Part shown: positions 30,279 to 39,608 of the stretch, piece after piece
Position numbering within the stretch: position 1 is the first letter of the stretch
Layout: each line of letters starts with the position of its first letter
Assembly (NCBI GenBank): GCA_903933805.1
Contig: CAIZLM010000220.1
Location: 1-48,169 of the forward strand
Reading direction: 5' to 3'
DNA length: 48,169 nt
From: an uncultured Bacteroidota bacterium
Lineage (GTDB): Bacteria > Bacteroidota > Bacteroidia > Chitinophagales > Saprospiraceae
Program-made: the position numbers and the translations under genes
The notes under the pieces: model-generated
Told to the model about the DNA's origin: nothing
Database searches by the model: none
The model's input: the letters and a program-made list of their open reading frames with translations, nothing else

Positions 30279-30382
30279 GATGCAGGTTCTTTATGTCAAC
30301 GAATCGGAGTGCCAATGTAGGGGGTTACCCCAAGTTTTTCAAAAATATTTTTTTAGAACAAAACAAATGATTGAAAAAAAGC

Positions 30383-30421
30383 AAAAACCGGGAGAAAGCA
30401 GCCTGCTTCTTCCCGGTTTTT
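30383..30421 (-). terminator. Terminator after the M16 peptidase gene
   Basis: AAAAACCGGGA and its complement TCCCGGTTTTT form the outer arms around an imperfect inner stem. On the minus strand a T-rich run follows (30373-30380). It can also act on the plus strand. Confidence 0.75.
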
Positions 30422-30569
30422 TCAGGTAATTATTTCGAATATTGAGTCTTAATAAGAATAAGAAACTGTTTAATACAACCAAATATGAAGGGTTTTCAGG
30501 GATTAATGGTGTATTAACGGTTGAAAATACCCTGAAAACAATTTAATTTTGACTGTATGGCAACCGATA

Positions 30570-33338
30570 TTAAGGTTTTGATTTTTTGCTGATCACTTTT
30601 CCATTGGCATCAATTTGGATCACTTCCATTCCGAGTTCTTGCAACCCCGGCAATGTTTTTGCGGCATCGCCGGCGAGGAACCAACCGAGGTTGTCGGGTT
30701 GAACGATGGATTTTGCTGTCAGTTGAACGTCTTTCAGCGAAAGGCCTTGCACCTTACCGCCGTATTTTTTCCAATAGTCATCGGGTAAATTGTATTTGAT
30801 TACATCGCGTAAGCTACCATTAACAGCGGCGTTGGTTTCCCACATTCCACTCATCCCAAGCACGGTATTTTGTTTTGTTTTGTCAAACTCTGCCTGGGTC
30901 ATTTGTTTGTCACCGACGAATGCATTGACTTCTTTTACGACTTCTTGGATGCTTTCTTTTGTTTTGTCGGTTTGTACAGGCGCCATCACCAGAAATGGGC
31001 GTTGGCCCCGGGTATTTTGTATCAGCGACCGTGATCCGTAAGACCAGTGCTTATCTTCTCGGATATTCATGTTGATACGGCTGGTAAAATCGCCACCCAG
31101 CACATTGTTCATCTGCTCAATGGCCATTTCATCCATTTGTCCGTATGGTTTGGTGAGGTATCCGGCGACGATGACGCTTTGTTGGCTTTCCGGGCGGTCG
31201 ATGAGAAATATTTTATGGGCGGCTGCAGATGTTTTGACTTCTGGGATGATTTTTTTGGGTACATCTCCTTTTTGCCAGGTACCGAAGCGTTTTTCCAGTT
31301 TTGCGGTTAATTCTTCGATGGTAATGTCTCCGGTGACCACCATGGTTGCGTTGTTGGGCCGCATCCAGCGGTTGTAGAAGCCCTTGATATCCTCTAGGCT
31401 GATACTGCCAACGGATTCTTCTTCGCCGCTACCGCTCATGGGCATGGCATAGGGGTGTCCTTCACCGTACAACAAAGTGGGCATAACGCGCATGACCATA
31501 CTTTGAGGATTCTTTTTTTCATTTTGAATACCACTTAATTGTTGTGCTTGTAGGCGTTTGAAATCGGCGTCTGGGAAGGAAGGGTTCAATACAACATCGG
31601 CCATCAGGTCAAAACTCAGGTCTAGGCTTTGTTTGAGCGTATTGAGGTTTACGTAAGAGTTGTCCAGATCGCTGTTGGTGTTGAGGGATGCGCCGAGCAA
31701 TTGCAGGCGTTCGTTTATTTGCAGGGCGTTCAGCGATTTGGTTCCTTCGTCCAGCATGTTCATACCCAAACTTGCGAGGCCCAATTTGCCGCCGAATTTA
31801 TCGGTGCAATAACCGGCATCAAACATGAGGCTTGCGGAGACGGTGGGGCTTTCCGTGCGTCGGGCGAGTACTACTTTCATGCCATTTTTGAGTGTGGCGC
31901 GCTGTAATTCCGGGAACGAAGCCATGGCTTTGGTGTCCACTGTTGGTGGTTTGCTGCGATCAACTTCGGAGTTGGTGACGGAATATTCTGGAAAGGGGTC
32001 GCAGATCAGGGTGATGTCGCCGTCTGTGAGCCACTTTGAAGCGGTCATCTGGACATCTTTTGCGGTAGCGTCGTTGAACCACTGGTTTGTTTTTTTGTAG
32101 AAATCAGGGCTTCCGCCGAACACTTCATTTTCGGCGAGGAGGTCACTTTTGCCACCGAATCCGCCAATTCGTTCCAGACCTTTGATGAAGCCGGCGAAAT
32201 ACGCTGCTTTGACCCGGCGCATTTCATCTTCTGTTGGGCCGTTGAGGAGGAAATCCTGAAGGATTTCATGGATGGCTGTTTCTACTTCCGCTACGGTTTT
32301 GCCTTTTTTTACATTGGCGATGATGGAGAAAGTACCACCGATTTCGGAAGGGCCGTTGTATGCCTGTACACTGGTGCAGATTTGTTTTTCGTACACCAGT
32401 TTTTTGAACAAACGGCTGCTTTTCCCAGAAGCCAGTGCACTGGCAGCGAGGTCTAGGGCTGCATTTTCGCGGTTCCCCCATTCAGGGGTGTTCCAAGAAA
32501 GCACCACGCGGGATTCAGGGACACGGTCTTGGTAATGCAAGCGTTTGCTGCCGGTTCGTTTTGCGACGTTACTCTCAGGACGCGCGATGACCGGTCCAGC
32601 CGGGATATTGCCAAAGTATTGCAGCACTTTTTCATACGCGGCATCAGCAGTAATGTCACCGGTGACCACCACTACGGCATTGGCAGCGCCGTAGTAGGCT
32701 TTAAACCAAGCGTGCACATCCTCCACAGAGGCAGCATTGAGGTCTTCCATTTCACCGATCACCGTATGTCCGTACGGGTGATAGGGTGGGTACGACTCTT
32801 TTTGTAGGATGTCCCAACCAAGGGAGTAGGGTTGGTTTTCCCCTTGGCGCTTTTCGTTTTGCACCACGCCACGTTGTTCATCAAGTTTAGCCTGATCGAT
32901 GGCTCCCAGGAGGTGCCCCATCCGATCACTTTCCAACCAGAGCACTTGATCGAGTGCTCCGATGGGGATGTTTTGAAAATAGTTTGTTCGGTCTTCGTTG
33001 GTGGTTCCATTGAGGTCTGTGCCGCCGATGGCCTCCAAGGCTTGAAAATAGTCGGTATTGAAATGCTCAGAGCCGTTGAACATGAGGTGTTCGAACAAGT
33101 GCGCGAAACCAGATTTCCCCAGTTTTTCATTTTTTGAACCGACATGGTACCAAACATTTACAGCAGCAATGGGTGCTTTGTGGTCTTCGTGCACCACCAA
33201 GTGAAGGCCGTTTGGCAGGATGTATTTTTTATAGGGAACATCAATCGTTGCAGGGTTGTACACGGGGTAATCTTGAGCATTAACCAATGTAGGCGCGAGC
33301 AGCGCTAGTAAATAGATAAAAAAATGGGCTTGTTTCAT
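30570..33338 (-). CDS. Secreted M16-family zinc metallopeptidase
   Basis: 922 residues, a pitrilysin-type peptidase with two tandem M16 halves. Signal peptide 1-21 (ending VNA). The inverted zinc motif HLFEH is at 80-84, and the downstream glutamate of the active site lies in the NEKRQGENQPYS region. The second half (from about 470, TLKNGMKVVLARR) lacks HxxEH, as expected for the regulatory half. It probably degrades peptides in the periplasm. No second M16 gene is adjacent, so both halves are on one chain. Monocistronic, with a terminator after it. Confidence 0.92.
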   Translation of the reverse strand: MKQAHFFIYLLALLAPTLVNAQDYPVYNPATIDVPYKKYILPNGLHLVVHEDHKAPIAAVNVWYHVGSKNEKLGKSGFAHLFEHLMFNGSEHFNTDYFQALEAIGGTDLNGTTNEDRTNYFQNIPIGALDQVLWLESDRMGHLLGAIDQAKLDEQRGVVQNEKRQGENQPYSLGWDILQKESYPPYHPYGHTVIGEMEDLNAASVEDVHAWFKAYYGAANAVVVVTGDITADAAYEKVLQYFGNIPAGPVIARPESNVAKRTGSKRLHYQDRVPESRVVLSWNTPEWGNRENAALDLAASALASGKSSRLFKKLVYEKQICTSVQAYNGPSEIGGTFSIIANVKKGKTVAEVETAIHEILQDFLLNGPTEDEMRRVKAAYFAGFIKGLERIGGFGGKSDLLAENEVFGGSPDFYKKTNQWFNDATAKDVQMTASKWLTDGDITLICDPFPEYSVTNSEVDRSKPPTVDTKAMASFPELQRATLKNGMKVVLARRTESPTVSASLMFDAGYCTDKFGGKLGLASLGMNMLDEGTKSLNALQINERLQLLGASLNTNSDLDNSYVNLNTLKQSLDLSFDLMADVVLNPSFPDADFKRLQAQQLSGIQNEKKNPQSMVMRVMPTLLYGEGHPYAMPMSGSGEEESVGSISLEDIKGFYNRWMRPNNATMVVTGDITIEELTAKLEKRFGTWQKGDVPKKIIPEVKTSAAAHKIFLIDRPESQQSVIVAGYLTKPYGQMDEMAIEQMNNVLGGDFTSRINMNIREDKHWSYGSRSLIQNTRGQRPFLVMAPVQTDKTKESIQEVVKEVNAFVGDKQMTQAEFDKTKQNTVLGMSGMWETNAAVNGSLRDVIKYNLPDDYWKKYGGKVQGLSLKDVQLTAKSIVQPDNLGWFLAGDAAKTLPGLQELGMEVIQIDANGKVISKKSKP

Positions 33339-33652
33339 GCGTTGTTTTGATGTTGAATTGGTGAAAAGCGTGACAATTAGGTTATAAAAAAGCCACTGGA
33401 ATCAGCCATGCTATGGTCTGATTTCAGTGGCAAATGTCTGAAAATTGTCCTATGGTTCTCCAATAATTCTGCTAAAATAGAAATTATTAGACGAAAAGTT
33501 TGAAATAAGGGGTGAATATTGTGCGTGACAACGAATAACATGTTGTTATGGATACGTCAGTAAGGGCAGCGAAATGTCATGTATTCCCCCTTTGCGCGCA
33601 TCCTGCTAATGGTAAAATATAGCGCTTTAAAAACGCAACCAGATATCAAACA
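33339..33652. other. Intergenic region between the M16 peptidase and purH
   Basis: Contains the purH terminator hairpin (33385-33431), an AT-rich inverted repeat near 33470-33490 and a perfect palindrome ATAACATGTTGTTAT at 33535-33549. I see no coding region or RNA gene. Confidence 0.6.
33385..33431 (-). terminator. Probable purH terminator
   Basis: Arms 33392-33405 and 33418-33431 pair at 13 of 14 positions with a 12-nt loop. On the minus strand TTTTTTA follows. It is 222 nt after the purH stop, so the transcript would have a long 3' end. Confidence 0.65.
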
Positions 33653-35188
33653 TCAATGCCGAAAATGCCTGATGCCAGTCATGACCATGGCCATACCGCG
33701 TGCATCGCAGGCCTGAATGGAGTCTTGGTCTTTCATAGATCCGCCGGGTTGTACCACAGCCGTGATACCGGCTTCGTGGGCGATGTCAACACAATCTGGA
33801 AACGGGAAGAAGGCATCACTGGCCATAACGGCGCCATTCAAATCAAATCCGAAAGCGTGTGCTTTGGCGATGGCCTGACGCAGCGCATCTACCCGGCTGG
33901 GTTGTCCGCAGCCCATACCGATGAGTTGGCGGTCTTTCACCAGCGCTATGGCATTGGATTTCAGGTGTTTGCAGCATTTTGCAGCAAACAGGAGCTCCCC
34001 GGTTTCATCGGGTGTAGGCACGCGTTTAGTCACGGTTTTGAGGTCTGCCTCGGTTTCGGTCTTGAGGTCGGTATCTTGTTCGACAACACCGTTGAGTAGG
34101 CTTCTGAAAGAGCGTTTGGGCACGTCGAATCCCTTTATTTTGAGTAAAATACGGGGTTCTTTCTTTTTAAGCAGTTCCAGCGCATCTTGATCGAAGTCTG
34201 GAGCGATCAGTACTTCGTAGAAAAGCTTGTTGATTTCTTGGGCTGTGGGCAGGTCAACTTTGGTGTTGGTTACGAAAATACCACCGAAAGCGGAGGTTGT
34301 GTCACAGGCGAGGGCGGCTTGCCAGGCTTCGTGCAGGGTATTTCGTCGGGCGATACCACAGGCATTGGTGTGTTTGAGGATAGCGAAGCAGGGTTTTCCG
34401 ACTTGAAATTCGCGCATCAATTGGACAGCGGCATCGATGTCCACGAGGTTATTATAGGAAATAGCTTTACCATTGAGTTTGTCGAAAACTTTCTCGAATT
34501 CGCCAAAAAAAACGCCATTTTGGTGGGGGTTTTCACCGTAACGCAGGATATCAGAACGGTGGATTGAATATTTGAAGGAAATATCGGTTGTTCCTTCGTT
34601 GAACCAGTTAAAAATAGCGATGTCGTAATTGGACGTAACCTTGAAAGCGCGTCTGGCCAATTCGCGGCGATTTTCAGGGGTAAAAGCGCCTTGTTGCGTC
34701 GTCAGTAGGGTATGAAACAAACTGTATTCCTCTTTTGAGGCCACCACCACGACATCGCTCCAGTTTTTTGCTGCTGCCCGAATGAGTGAAACACCGCCGA
34801 TGTCAATTTTCTCAATAATTTCCGCTTCATCGTGGGTTGTGGCGACGGTATCCTCAAAGGGGTACAGGTCAACGATTACGCAATCTATTTCGGGAATTTG
34901 ATAGGCTTCGAGTTGTGCCAGATGATCAGGTTCGCGCCGTGCCAGTAATCCACCAAATACAGCCGGGTGGAGGGTTTTCACCCGGCCATCGAGGATACTT
35001 GGGTATCCAGTGATGGATTCTACGGGAATGACCGGAATACCGAGTTTTTGAATGTAAGATTGGGTTCCACCGGTGCTGTAAAGTTGCACCCCCAAGGCGT
35101 TTAGTTGTTGGATAATCGGCTCGAGTCCGTCTTTGGAATAAACAGAGATGAGCGCTGATTTGATTGGTTTACTGTTGTTTGCAGGCAT
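33653..35188 (-). CDS. purH: Bifunctional AICAR formyltransferase / IMP cyclohydrolase
   Basis: 511 residues. It performs the last two steps of IMP synthesis in purine biosynthesis. The N-terminal 200 residues are the IMP cyclohydrolase (MGS-like) domain with SALISVYSKDGL, LYSTGGT, and DGRVKTLHP. The C-terminal part is the formyltransferase with KHTNACGIA (Lys-His catalytic pair) and SDAFFPFPD. Length is normal. The start is an ATG at 35188. A consensus promoter box lies at 35290-35297, and half of a repeat copy (35221-35279) sits between box and start. No other purine gene is adjacent. Confidence 0.95.
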   Translation of the reverse strand: MPANNSKPIKSALISVYSKDGLEPIIQQLNALGVQLYSTGGTQSYIQKLGIPVIPVESITGYPSILDGRVKTLHPAVFGGLLARREPDHLAQLEAYQIPEIDCVIVDLYPFEDTVATTHDEAEIIEKIDIGGVSLIRAAAKNWSDVVVVASKEEYSLFHTLLTTQQGAFTPENRRELARRAFKVTSNYDIAIFNWFNEGTTDISFKYSIHRSDILRYGENPHQNGVFFGEFEKVFDKLNGKAISYNNLVDIDAAVQLMREFQVGKPCFAILKHTNACGIARRNTLHEAWQAALACDTTSAFGGIFVTNTKVDLPTAQEINKLFYEVLIAPDFDQDALELLKKKEPRILLKIKGFDVPKRSFRSLLNGVVEQDTDLKTETEADLKTVTKRVPTPDETGELLFAAKCCKHLKSNAIALVKDRQLIGMGCGQPSRVDALRQAIAKAHAFGFDLNGAVMASDAFFPFPDCVDIAHEAGITAVVQPGGSMKDQDSIQACDARGMAMVMTGIRHFRH

Positions 35189-35220
35189 ATTTTAGCTGAA
35201 AGAGATCAATTGAATGTGAA

Positions 35221-35279
35221 GCAACTGGTTGGGCGGCACGCTGTCTGGCAAAACATGGCCACTTTTTTGTTTCAGATGT
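35221..35279 (+). repeat. Truncated MITE-like element in the purH leader (copy I)
   Basis: Starts GCAACTGGTTGGGCGGCACG and continues CTGTCTGGCAAAACATGG to TTTTTTGTTTCAGATG, matching the left 59 bp of the short form. The right terminal repeat is missing. It lies between the purH promoter box and ATG. Confidence 0.75.
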
Positions 35280-35289
35280 TTTTTCGGCG

Positions 35290-35297
35290 CAAAAATA
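35290..35297 (-). promoter_or_regulatory. -7 promoter box for purH
   Basis: Reads TATTTTTG on the minus strand, an exact TAnnTTTG match, 101 nt upstream of the ATG. Confidence 0.5.
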
Positions 35298-35362
35298 CCA
35301 TTTCAACAGCGTAGTTTTCCCAGGTTATCCGTTGAATTCGACAGTTACAGAGATGAATTGGA

Positions 35363-36787
35363 TCAAATGACCCATTTTTCAATTTTCACCACCGGTTTGG
35401 GATAATCAGACAAGCCCATTTGGTGTCGTTCGGCAGCGTTGAACAAATCGGGGCGGTGTACTTTTTCCGGGGGGACATTCGAAAATTCTGGGCACCAGTG
35501 GCGGACAAAATCTCCCGATGGGTCGTAGGTTTTTGCTTGGGTCAAGATATTAAACACACGGTCTTCGCGTGGGTCGCTGCCCACCCCGGCTACATAATTC
35601 CAGTTGCCCCAGTTGCTGCACGGATCGTAGTCAATCAATTGACTTTCAAAGTATTCAGCGCCCATTTGCCAGTTTACTTTCAAGTCTTTCACCAAGAAAG
35701 AAGCCACGTTTTGGCGGCCTCGATTGCTCATCCATCCGGTGTTTTTCAGTTCACGCATGTTGGCGTCAATGAAGGGGATGCCGGTTCGTCCCTCTATCCA
35801 CAGGTAGAGCAAATCCCGGTTGTTTTTGAGTTGTCGCAGTGGTTTGTTTTGTACGCCACCCTTGAGAAAAATCCTGTTTCCGTGTTTTTTTCCCATCAGC
35901 CGAAAAAAATCGCGCCAAAGCAATTCAAAAAAGAGCCAGTGTGTACTTTCGTTGGCGCCACGTTCGTTTTCGAATTGTTTGAGTTCTTGGTAAATCAGCT
36001 TAGGAGAGAGGCATCCTTGGGCAAGCCAAGGTGAAAACCGGGAGGAATAATCAGCGCCAAGCAGTCCGTTTCTGGTTTCTTTGTAAGTAGAAACGAGGTT
36101 CTTTCCCCAAAAATAGTAGTGTAGCCGGCGCAGGGCTTCTGTTTCACCGCCTTTAAATGCGAAGCCTTCGCGGGGGTCTCGTACGGCTGGTTGAAGGTTG
36201 AAATCTTCGAGGGTAGGCAGTTTGCCGGGTTCTATGCCAACAGGCAAAGGCGGAATTATCAACGGTGCTGGCAGGGGTTCTCTGACCGGCGTAATGTCCT
36301 CGTTTTCCTTTCGGAACTGAAAAAAATAGTCGGGAGTATGCTGCACCGGCATGGGCAAATCCTGGGTATGGTACAGCATTTTTCCACGGGTGTAGATGAG
36401 TTCCACGCCGAATCCCCATAATTTTGTTTCGAGGCCGTCTTGTACGAGTACTTCCTCTTGGGTACGTTCGCGGTTGCAAATCACCCAAGAGGCTTTCAAT
36501 TCTTGGGCAAGTTCGGATAGGATCGTCTCTGGTCGTCCGACCCGTATGATGAGGTCGCCGCCAATTTTCTGAAGGTTTTTCCGGAGATCATCTACGCTTT
36601 CCAAGATGAATTGTGCTCGGGTACTGCCTGTTTTTCGAAATCCAAACCGCGACGCGCCTTTGAAAATTCTTTCGTCAAAAATATAGACAGGCAACACTTC
36701 ATCACCCATTCGGAGCGCATTGCAGAGCGCCTCGTTGTCGTGAAGCCGTAAATCTTGTCGGAACCATACGATGGCGCGGCGTTTCAT
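35363..36787 (-). CDS. DASH-type cryptochrome / deoxyribodipyrimidine photolyase
   Basis: 474 residues. The N-terminal photolyase alpha/beta domain starts VWFRQDLRLHDNEAL, binding an antenna chromophore; the helical FAD domain holds STYKETRNGLLGADYSSRFSPWLAQGCLSP, ELLWRDFFR, RTGIPFIDANMRELKNTGWMSNRGRQNVASFLVKDL and DYDPCSNWGNWNYVAGVGSDPRE. The YSSRFSPWLAQG and SNWGNWNY forms are those of the Cry-DASH branch, which repairs UV-induced dimers in single-stranded DNA. Start at the ATG before KRRAIVWFR. It stands between kdsB and purH on the same strand, with larger gaps, so it is probably transcribed alone. Confidence 0.93.
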   Translation of the reverse strand: MKRRAIVWFRQDLRLHDNEALCNALRMGDEVLPVYIFDERIFKGASRFGFRKTGSTRAQFILESVDDLRKNLQKIGGDLIIRVGRPETILSELAQELKASWVICNRERTQEEVLVQDGLETKLWGFGVELIYTRGKMLYHTQDLPMPVQHTPDYFFQFRKENEDITPVREPLPAPLIIPPLPVGIEPGKLPTLEDFNLQPAVRDPREGFAFKGGETEALRRLHYYFWGKNLVSTYKETRNGLLGADYSSRFSPWLAQGCLSPKLIYQELKQFENERGANESTHWLFFELLWRDFFRLMGKKHGNRIFLKGGVQNKPLRQLKNNRDLLYLWIEGRTGIPFIDANMRELKNTGWMSNRGRQNVASFLVKDLKVNWQMGAEYFESQLIDYDPCSNWGNWNYVAGVGSDPREDRVFNILTQAKTYDPSGDFVRHWCPEFSNVPPEKVHRPDLFNAAERHQMGLSDYPKPVVKIEKWVI

Positions 36788-36922
36788 GGGCAGGTAGTGT
36801 TGTGGGTAACAGAAGGGCTGGATGTAAAGAACATAGGAGCGTATCGCAAAATGAAGACTGTGACTATAAACTTTAGGATTCGCCTTTTGTTTGAAAAACG
36901 CCTGTTTATAATGCGACTATTT

Positions 36923-37675
36923 TCAGCCTATATTCAGCCGAAGCATATCGTCGGGGACATCAATACCGATTGTTTCCAATTCTGTTATTCCGATGGCAAT
37001 TCTGATACCTTTTTCCATCCAACGCAGTTGCTCCAGGGATTCTGCTGTTTCCAGAAGTGAGGGTTTAAGTGCAGCGATTGTTTGCAGGGTGTCATGCCTG
37101 AAGGCATAGAGGCCAATGTGTTTGAAAAAATCATGGTATTGGAGCCAGTCTTTTGTTTCTTGGCCTCTTACAAAGGGAATTGGGTGGCGACTGAAATAAA
37201 TGGCTTCTCTTTTTTCAGAAAAAACCACTTTTACCACGTTGTTGTTGAACAGTGTTTCTTCTTGGGTAATTTTTTTTGCGAGGGTTGCGATTTGGACATT
37301 GGGTTTTGTGCGCAGTGTTTCGGTTAGTAGGTCGATTTGCTCGGGTTGAATAAAGGGTTCATCTCCTTGAACGTTGACTATAATTTCTGCTGTGGGGAAC
37401 AAAGAGGCCACTGCGGCACAGCGGTCGGTGCCACTTGGAAGATCGCTGTCTGTCATGAACACGGTACCGCCCATTGCCTGAATGTGATCGTAAATTCGGG
37501 CATCGTCGGTGGCTACAACCACGGCATCCACCACCTTCGACTTGCGAACTTGTTCCAACACCCTGGATATCATAGATTGTCCCTGAATGATTGCCAGGGG
37601 TTTTCCGGGAAAGCGGGTGGATCCAAATCTTGCGGGAATGACAGCAAGAATTCGGGGGTTGTTTTCGTTAACCAT
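36923..37675 (-). CDS. kdsB: 3-deoxy-manno-octulosonate cytidylyltransferase
   Basis: 250 residues. It activates Kdo as CMP-Kdo for the inner core of lipopolysaccharide. The N-terminal VIPARFGSTRFPGKPLA nucleotide motif, ATDD, SGTDR, VNVQGDEPF, the YFSRHPIPF segment and HIGLYAF are diagnostic. Length is normal. Start is the ATG before VNENNPRILAVIPAR. It is divergent from the LysM gene. Other Kdo genes are not in the window. Confidence 0.95.
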   Translation of the reverse strand: MVNENNPRILAVIPARFGSTRFPGKPLAIIQGQSMISRVLEQVRKSKVVDAVVVATDDARIYDHIQAMGGTVFMTDSDLPSGTDRCAAVASLFPTAEIIVNVQGDEPFIQPEQIDLLTETLRTKPNVQIATLAKKITQEETLFNNNVVKVVFSEKREAIYFSRHPIPFVRGQETKDWLQYHDFFKHIGLYAFRHDTLQTIAALKPSLLETAESLEQLRWMEKGIRIAIGITELETIGIDVPDDMLRLNIG

Positions 37676-37717
37676 TTGTCAAAAATCGAAAGTTGCTAGA
37701 TTGAGGCGTATAGGCTT

Positions 37718-37725
37718 TATTTTTG
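37718..37725 (+). promoter_or_regulatory. -7 promoter box for the LysM gene
   Basis: TATTTTTG fits TAnnTTTG and lies 23 nt before the ATG at 37749. A TTG at 37693-37695, 22 nt upstream, may be the -33 element. Confidence 0.55.
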
Positions 37726-37748
37726 CGCCAGAAAAAGACTGCATTGTT

Positions 37749-38603
37749 ATGAAGATGTACTTGCCCCTTGTTACGCTTTTGTTCTTTTATTTCACCCACA
37801 ACGGCGTTGCTCAGGAATCTGTGGAGCCTTTGAGGCTATTATCTTCCCGTGATTCGCTGTTGTTGAGGGTGGATAGCGGGAAAAAATACGTACTTCACCC
37901 AGTAAAGCCCAAGCAAACACTTTTCTCCATCGCCCGTTTCTACAACCTGAGCTTGGAAGAATTAATTGAAAATAATACCAATCTCCGAGATGAACCAACC
38001 CTTAAAACAGGCACACAGCTAAGCATCCCGACGCCCAATAAAGCCATCAGACGCTACAAAGGTACTGGTTTCAAGTCGGCTGATTTTAGCTCAATTTACT
38101 ACGTTGTGCAGCCCGGTGACAATCTTTACCAAATATGCAAACGGTATTTCGACATGCCTGTTGACAGCATCGCCAAGCGCAACCGACTAAAAGATAACAA
38201 TATTAAGCCGGGACAACGCTTGCATGTTGGCTGGATGGGCACAGAAGGTATTCACGCTGATTGGCGGCCTACCATCGCGGGCACAGCGTTGGTCACTTTG
38301 AAAGAACGCTTTTTGAATGATCAACAGGAACACCATGTAATAGAGGGCCAAGGTGTTTGTTTTTGGCAAAAGAACAGCAAAGAAAAGGGGGATTTGTATG
38401 CTTTACACCGTGATGCTGCGATTGGCACGATCATTTCTGTAACAAACCCCATGAGCAATCGAACGGTGTATGCCAAGGTAATAGCCCGCGTGCCAGATGG
38501 CTATGAACGGAATGTTGAGGTGATTCTTTCGCCTGAAGCCGCCAGAAAAATTGGCGCCCTTGATCCAAAATTTTTTGTGAAAGTTAAATATTTTAAAAAA
38601 TGA
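37749..38603 (+). CDS. Secreted protein with two LysM domains and an RlpA-like end
   Basis: 284 residues. Signal peptide 1-22. LysM domains at about 47-93 (KPKQTLFSIARFYNLSLEEL) and 117-161 (VVQPGDNLYQICKRYF) should bind peptidoglycan. The last 90 residues (GQGVCFWQKNSKEKGDLYALH, NPMSNRTVYAKVIARVPDG) look like a double-psi beta-barrel of the RlpA type, though the catalytic residues of lytic RlpA are not obvious. The ATG at 37749 follows the promoter box; an upstream ATG in the kdsB overlap is not credible. The stop overlaps the next start (ATGA at 38600-38603), so the two genes are coupled. Confidence 0.82.
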   Translation: MKMYLPLVTLLFFYFTHNGVAQESVEPLRLLSSRDSLLLRVDSGKKYVLHPVKPKQTLFSIARFYNLSLEELIENNTNLRDEPTLKTGTQLSIPTPNKAIRRYKGTGFKSADFSSIYYVVQPGDNLYQICKRYFDMPVDSIAKRNRLKDNNIKPGQRLHVGWMGTEGIHADWRPTIAGTALVTLKERFLNDQQEHHVIEGQGVCFWQKNSKEKGDLYALHRDAAIGTIISVTNPMSNRTVYAKVIARVPDGYERNVEVILSPEAARKIGALDPKFFVKVKYFKK

Positions 38604-39460
38604 ATAAAGCCAGTTTTCTTCTGCTCAACGTACTGATTGTTGCATTTTTCTCCTGTAAAACGGATGTTAAAAATTCAGACCCCAACCGCCCCCAGGGTTT
38701 TCAACCTGGCGATCCAGCAAGCCCCACAGTGCTTGCCGGCCACTGGATTAACCTCGATTTTTGTGCCCGGGCCTCCCAGTATGGTTCAGTTCTTCAAACA
38801 ATGAACAACTCCCACTTGCCTTACGCTTTCGCCTTTTCTTTCAATCCGGGTAATCCGGACAGTGTAACCTGCTACAACGCCCGTGAAATTTGGACTTTGC
38901 CAGTTAAATACAAGCAAGATACCCTAGAAGTTGTGGGTGCCGCCGCCGGTAAATCTGTTTTCCTTATTTATCACTCCCAAGGAGATAAGGACATGACAAT
39001 GTTTGACAACACCGGTGGACGCACACGCATGGACAATTTTATCAAGTCCAGGGCGGGTACCAAGGACGGTTATGCAGCGTTCACTACGGCCTTGAATCAC
39101 CATGTTTTCAATGGTGAATTTACGCCCATTGGAAAGGGTGGCACTGCCAAAGTATCCTTTACACCCGGCGGTTTTTTGCAGGGCATGAAGGATTTTGACC
39201 GCTATGAAATTTGCACCGGAGGCGATTGTTTTGTGGCCGGACAGGAAATGGATGTGGTAACTTTTTACAATGCAAAAAAGGGGAAAGAGGCATCTGAAAA
39301 GATGTTTGGCTACCACTACAACGGCGGGAATGATACACTCTCCATTTTCAACCTGATTCCCGCCAAGCCAGCCGGAGAAGCAACGGCCAAGGTCGGTACG
39401 GTGGCGTATAAATATCTGCGCACGATCAGTATGCCAGCGATAGCAAAACCGAAAAAATAG
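38600..39460 (+). CDS. Lipoprotein of unknown function coupled to the LysM gene
   Basis: 286 residues. The signal MNKASFLLLNVLIVAFFSC gives lipid-modified Cys19. The mature protein is beta-rich (GHWINLDFCARASQYGSV, FTPGGFLQGMKDFDRYEICTGGDC) with four further cysteines. I recognise no family. The start overlaps the stop of the LysM gene by four bases (ATGA), so the two proteins are probably made together and may act together in the envelope. Confidence 0.7.
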   Translation: MNKASFLLLNVLIVAFFSCKTDVKNSDPNRPQGFQPGDPASPTVLAGHWINLDFCARASQYGSVLQTMNNSHLPYAFAFSFNPGNPDSVTCYNAREIWTLPVKYKQDTLEVVGAAAGKSVFLIYHSQGDKDMTMFDNTGGRTRMDNFIKSRAGTKDGYAAFTTALNHHVFNGEFTPIGKGGTAKVSFTPGGFLQGMKDFDRYEICTGGDCFVAGQEMDVVTFYNAKKGKEASEKMFGYHYNGGNDTLSIFNLIPAKPAGEATAKVGTVAYKYLRTISMPAIAKPKK

Positions 39461-39463
39461 GGG

Positions 39464-39513
39464 GTTGCGTCTGAGACAAAAAAGTGGCCTTTTTTTGCTA
39501 CTTCACCAGTTGC
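39464..39513 (-). repeat. Shortened MITE-like element (copy J)
   Basis: GTTGCGTCTGAGACAAAAAA, GTGGCCTTTTTTTGC and TTCACCAGTTGC follow the element with an internal deletion; the left terminal repeat is gone. It begins 4 nt after the stop of the lipoprotein gene, in a convergent gap. Confidence 0.65.
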
Positions 39514-39608
39514 AAGATCGTTCTTGAACGGCGTAATTTTTCCTTTGGGGGGAATGGGCATTGTCGGTCCATTCCCCCCAACAATGCCTGATCGTCAGGT
39601 AACGGGTA

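Noticed and set aside
29058-30320. Long open frame on the plus strand opposite the GltD-like gene.
   Set aside because: It is the antisense shadow of a strongly conserved gene; the translation has no domain features.
33432-33652. tRNA or other RNA gene in the gap before purH.
   Set aside because: No cloverleaf, T-loop or conserved RNA motif could be found; only small palindromes.
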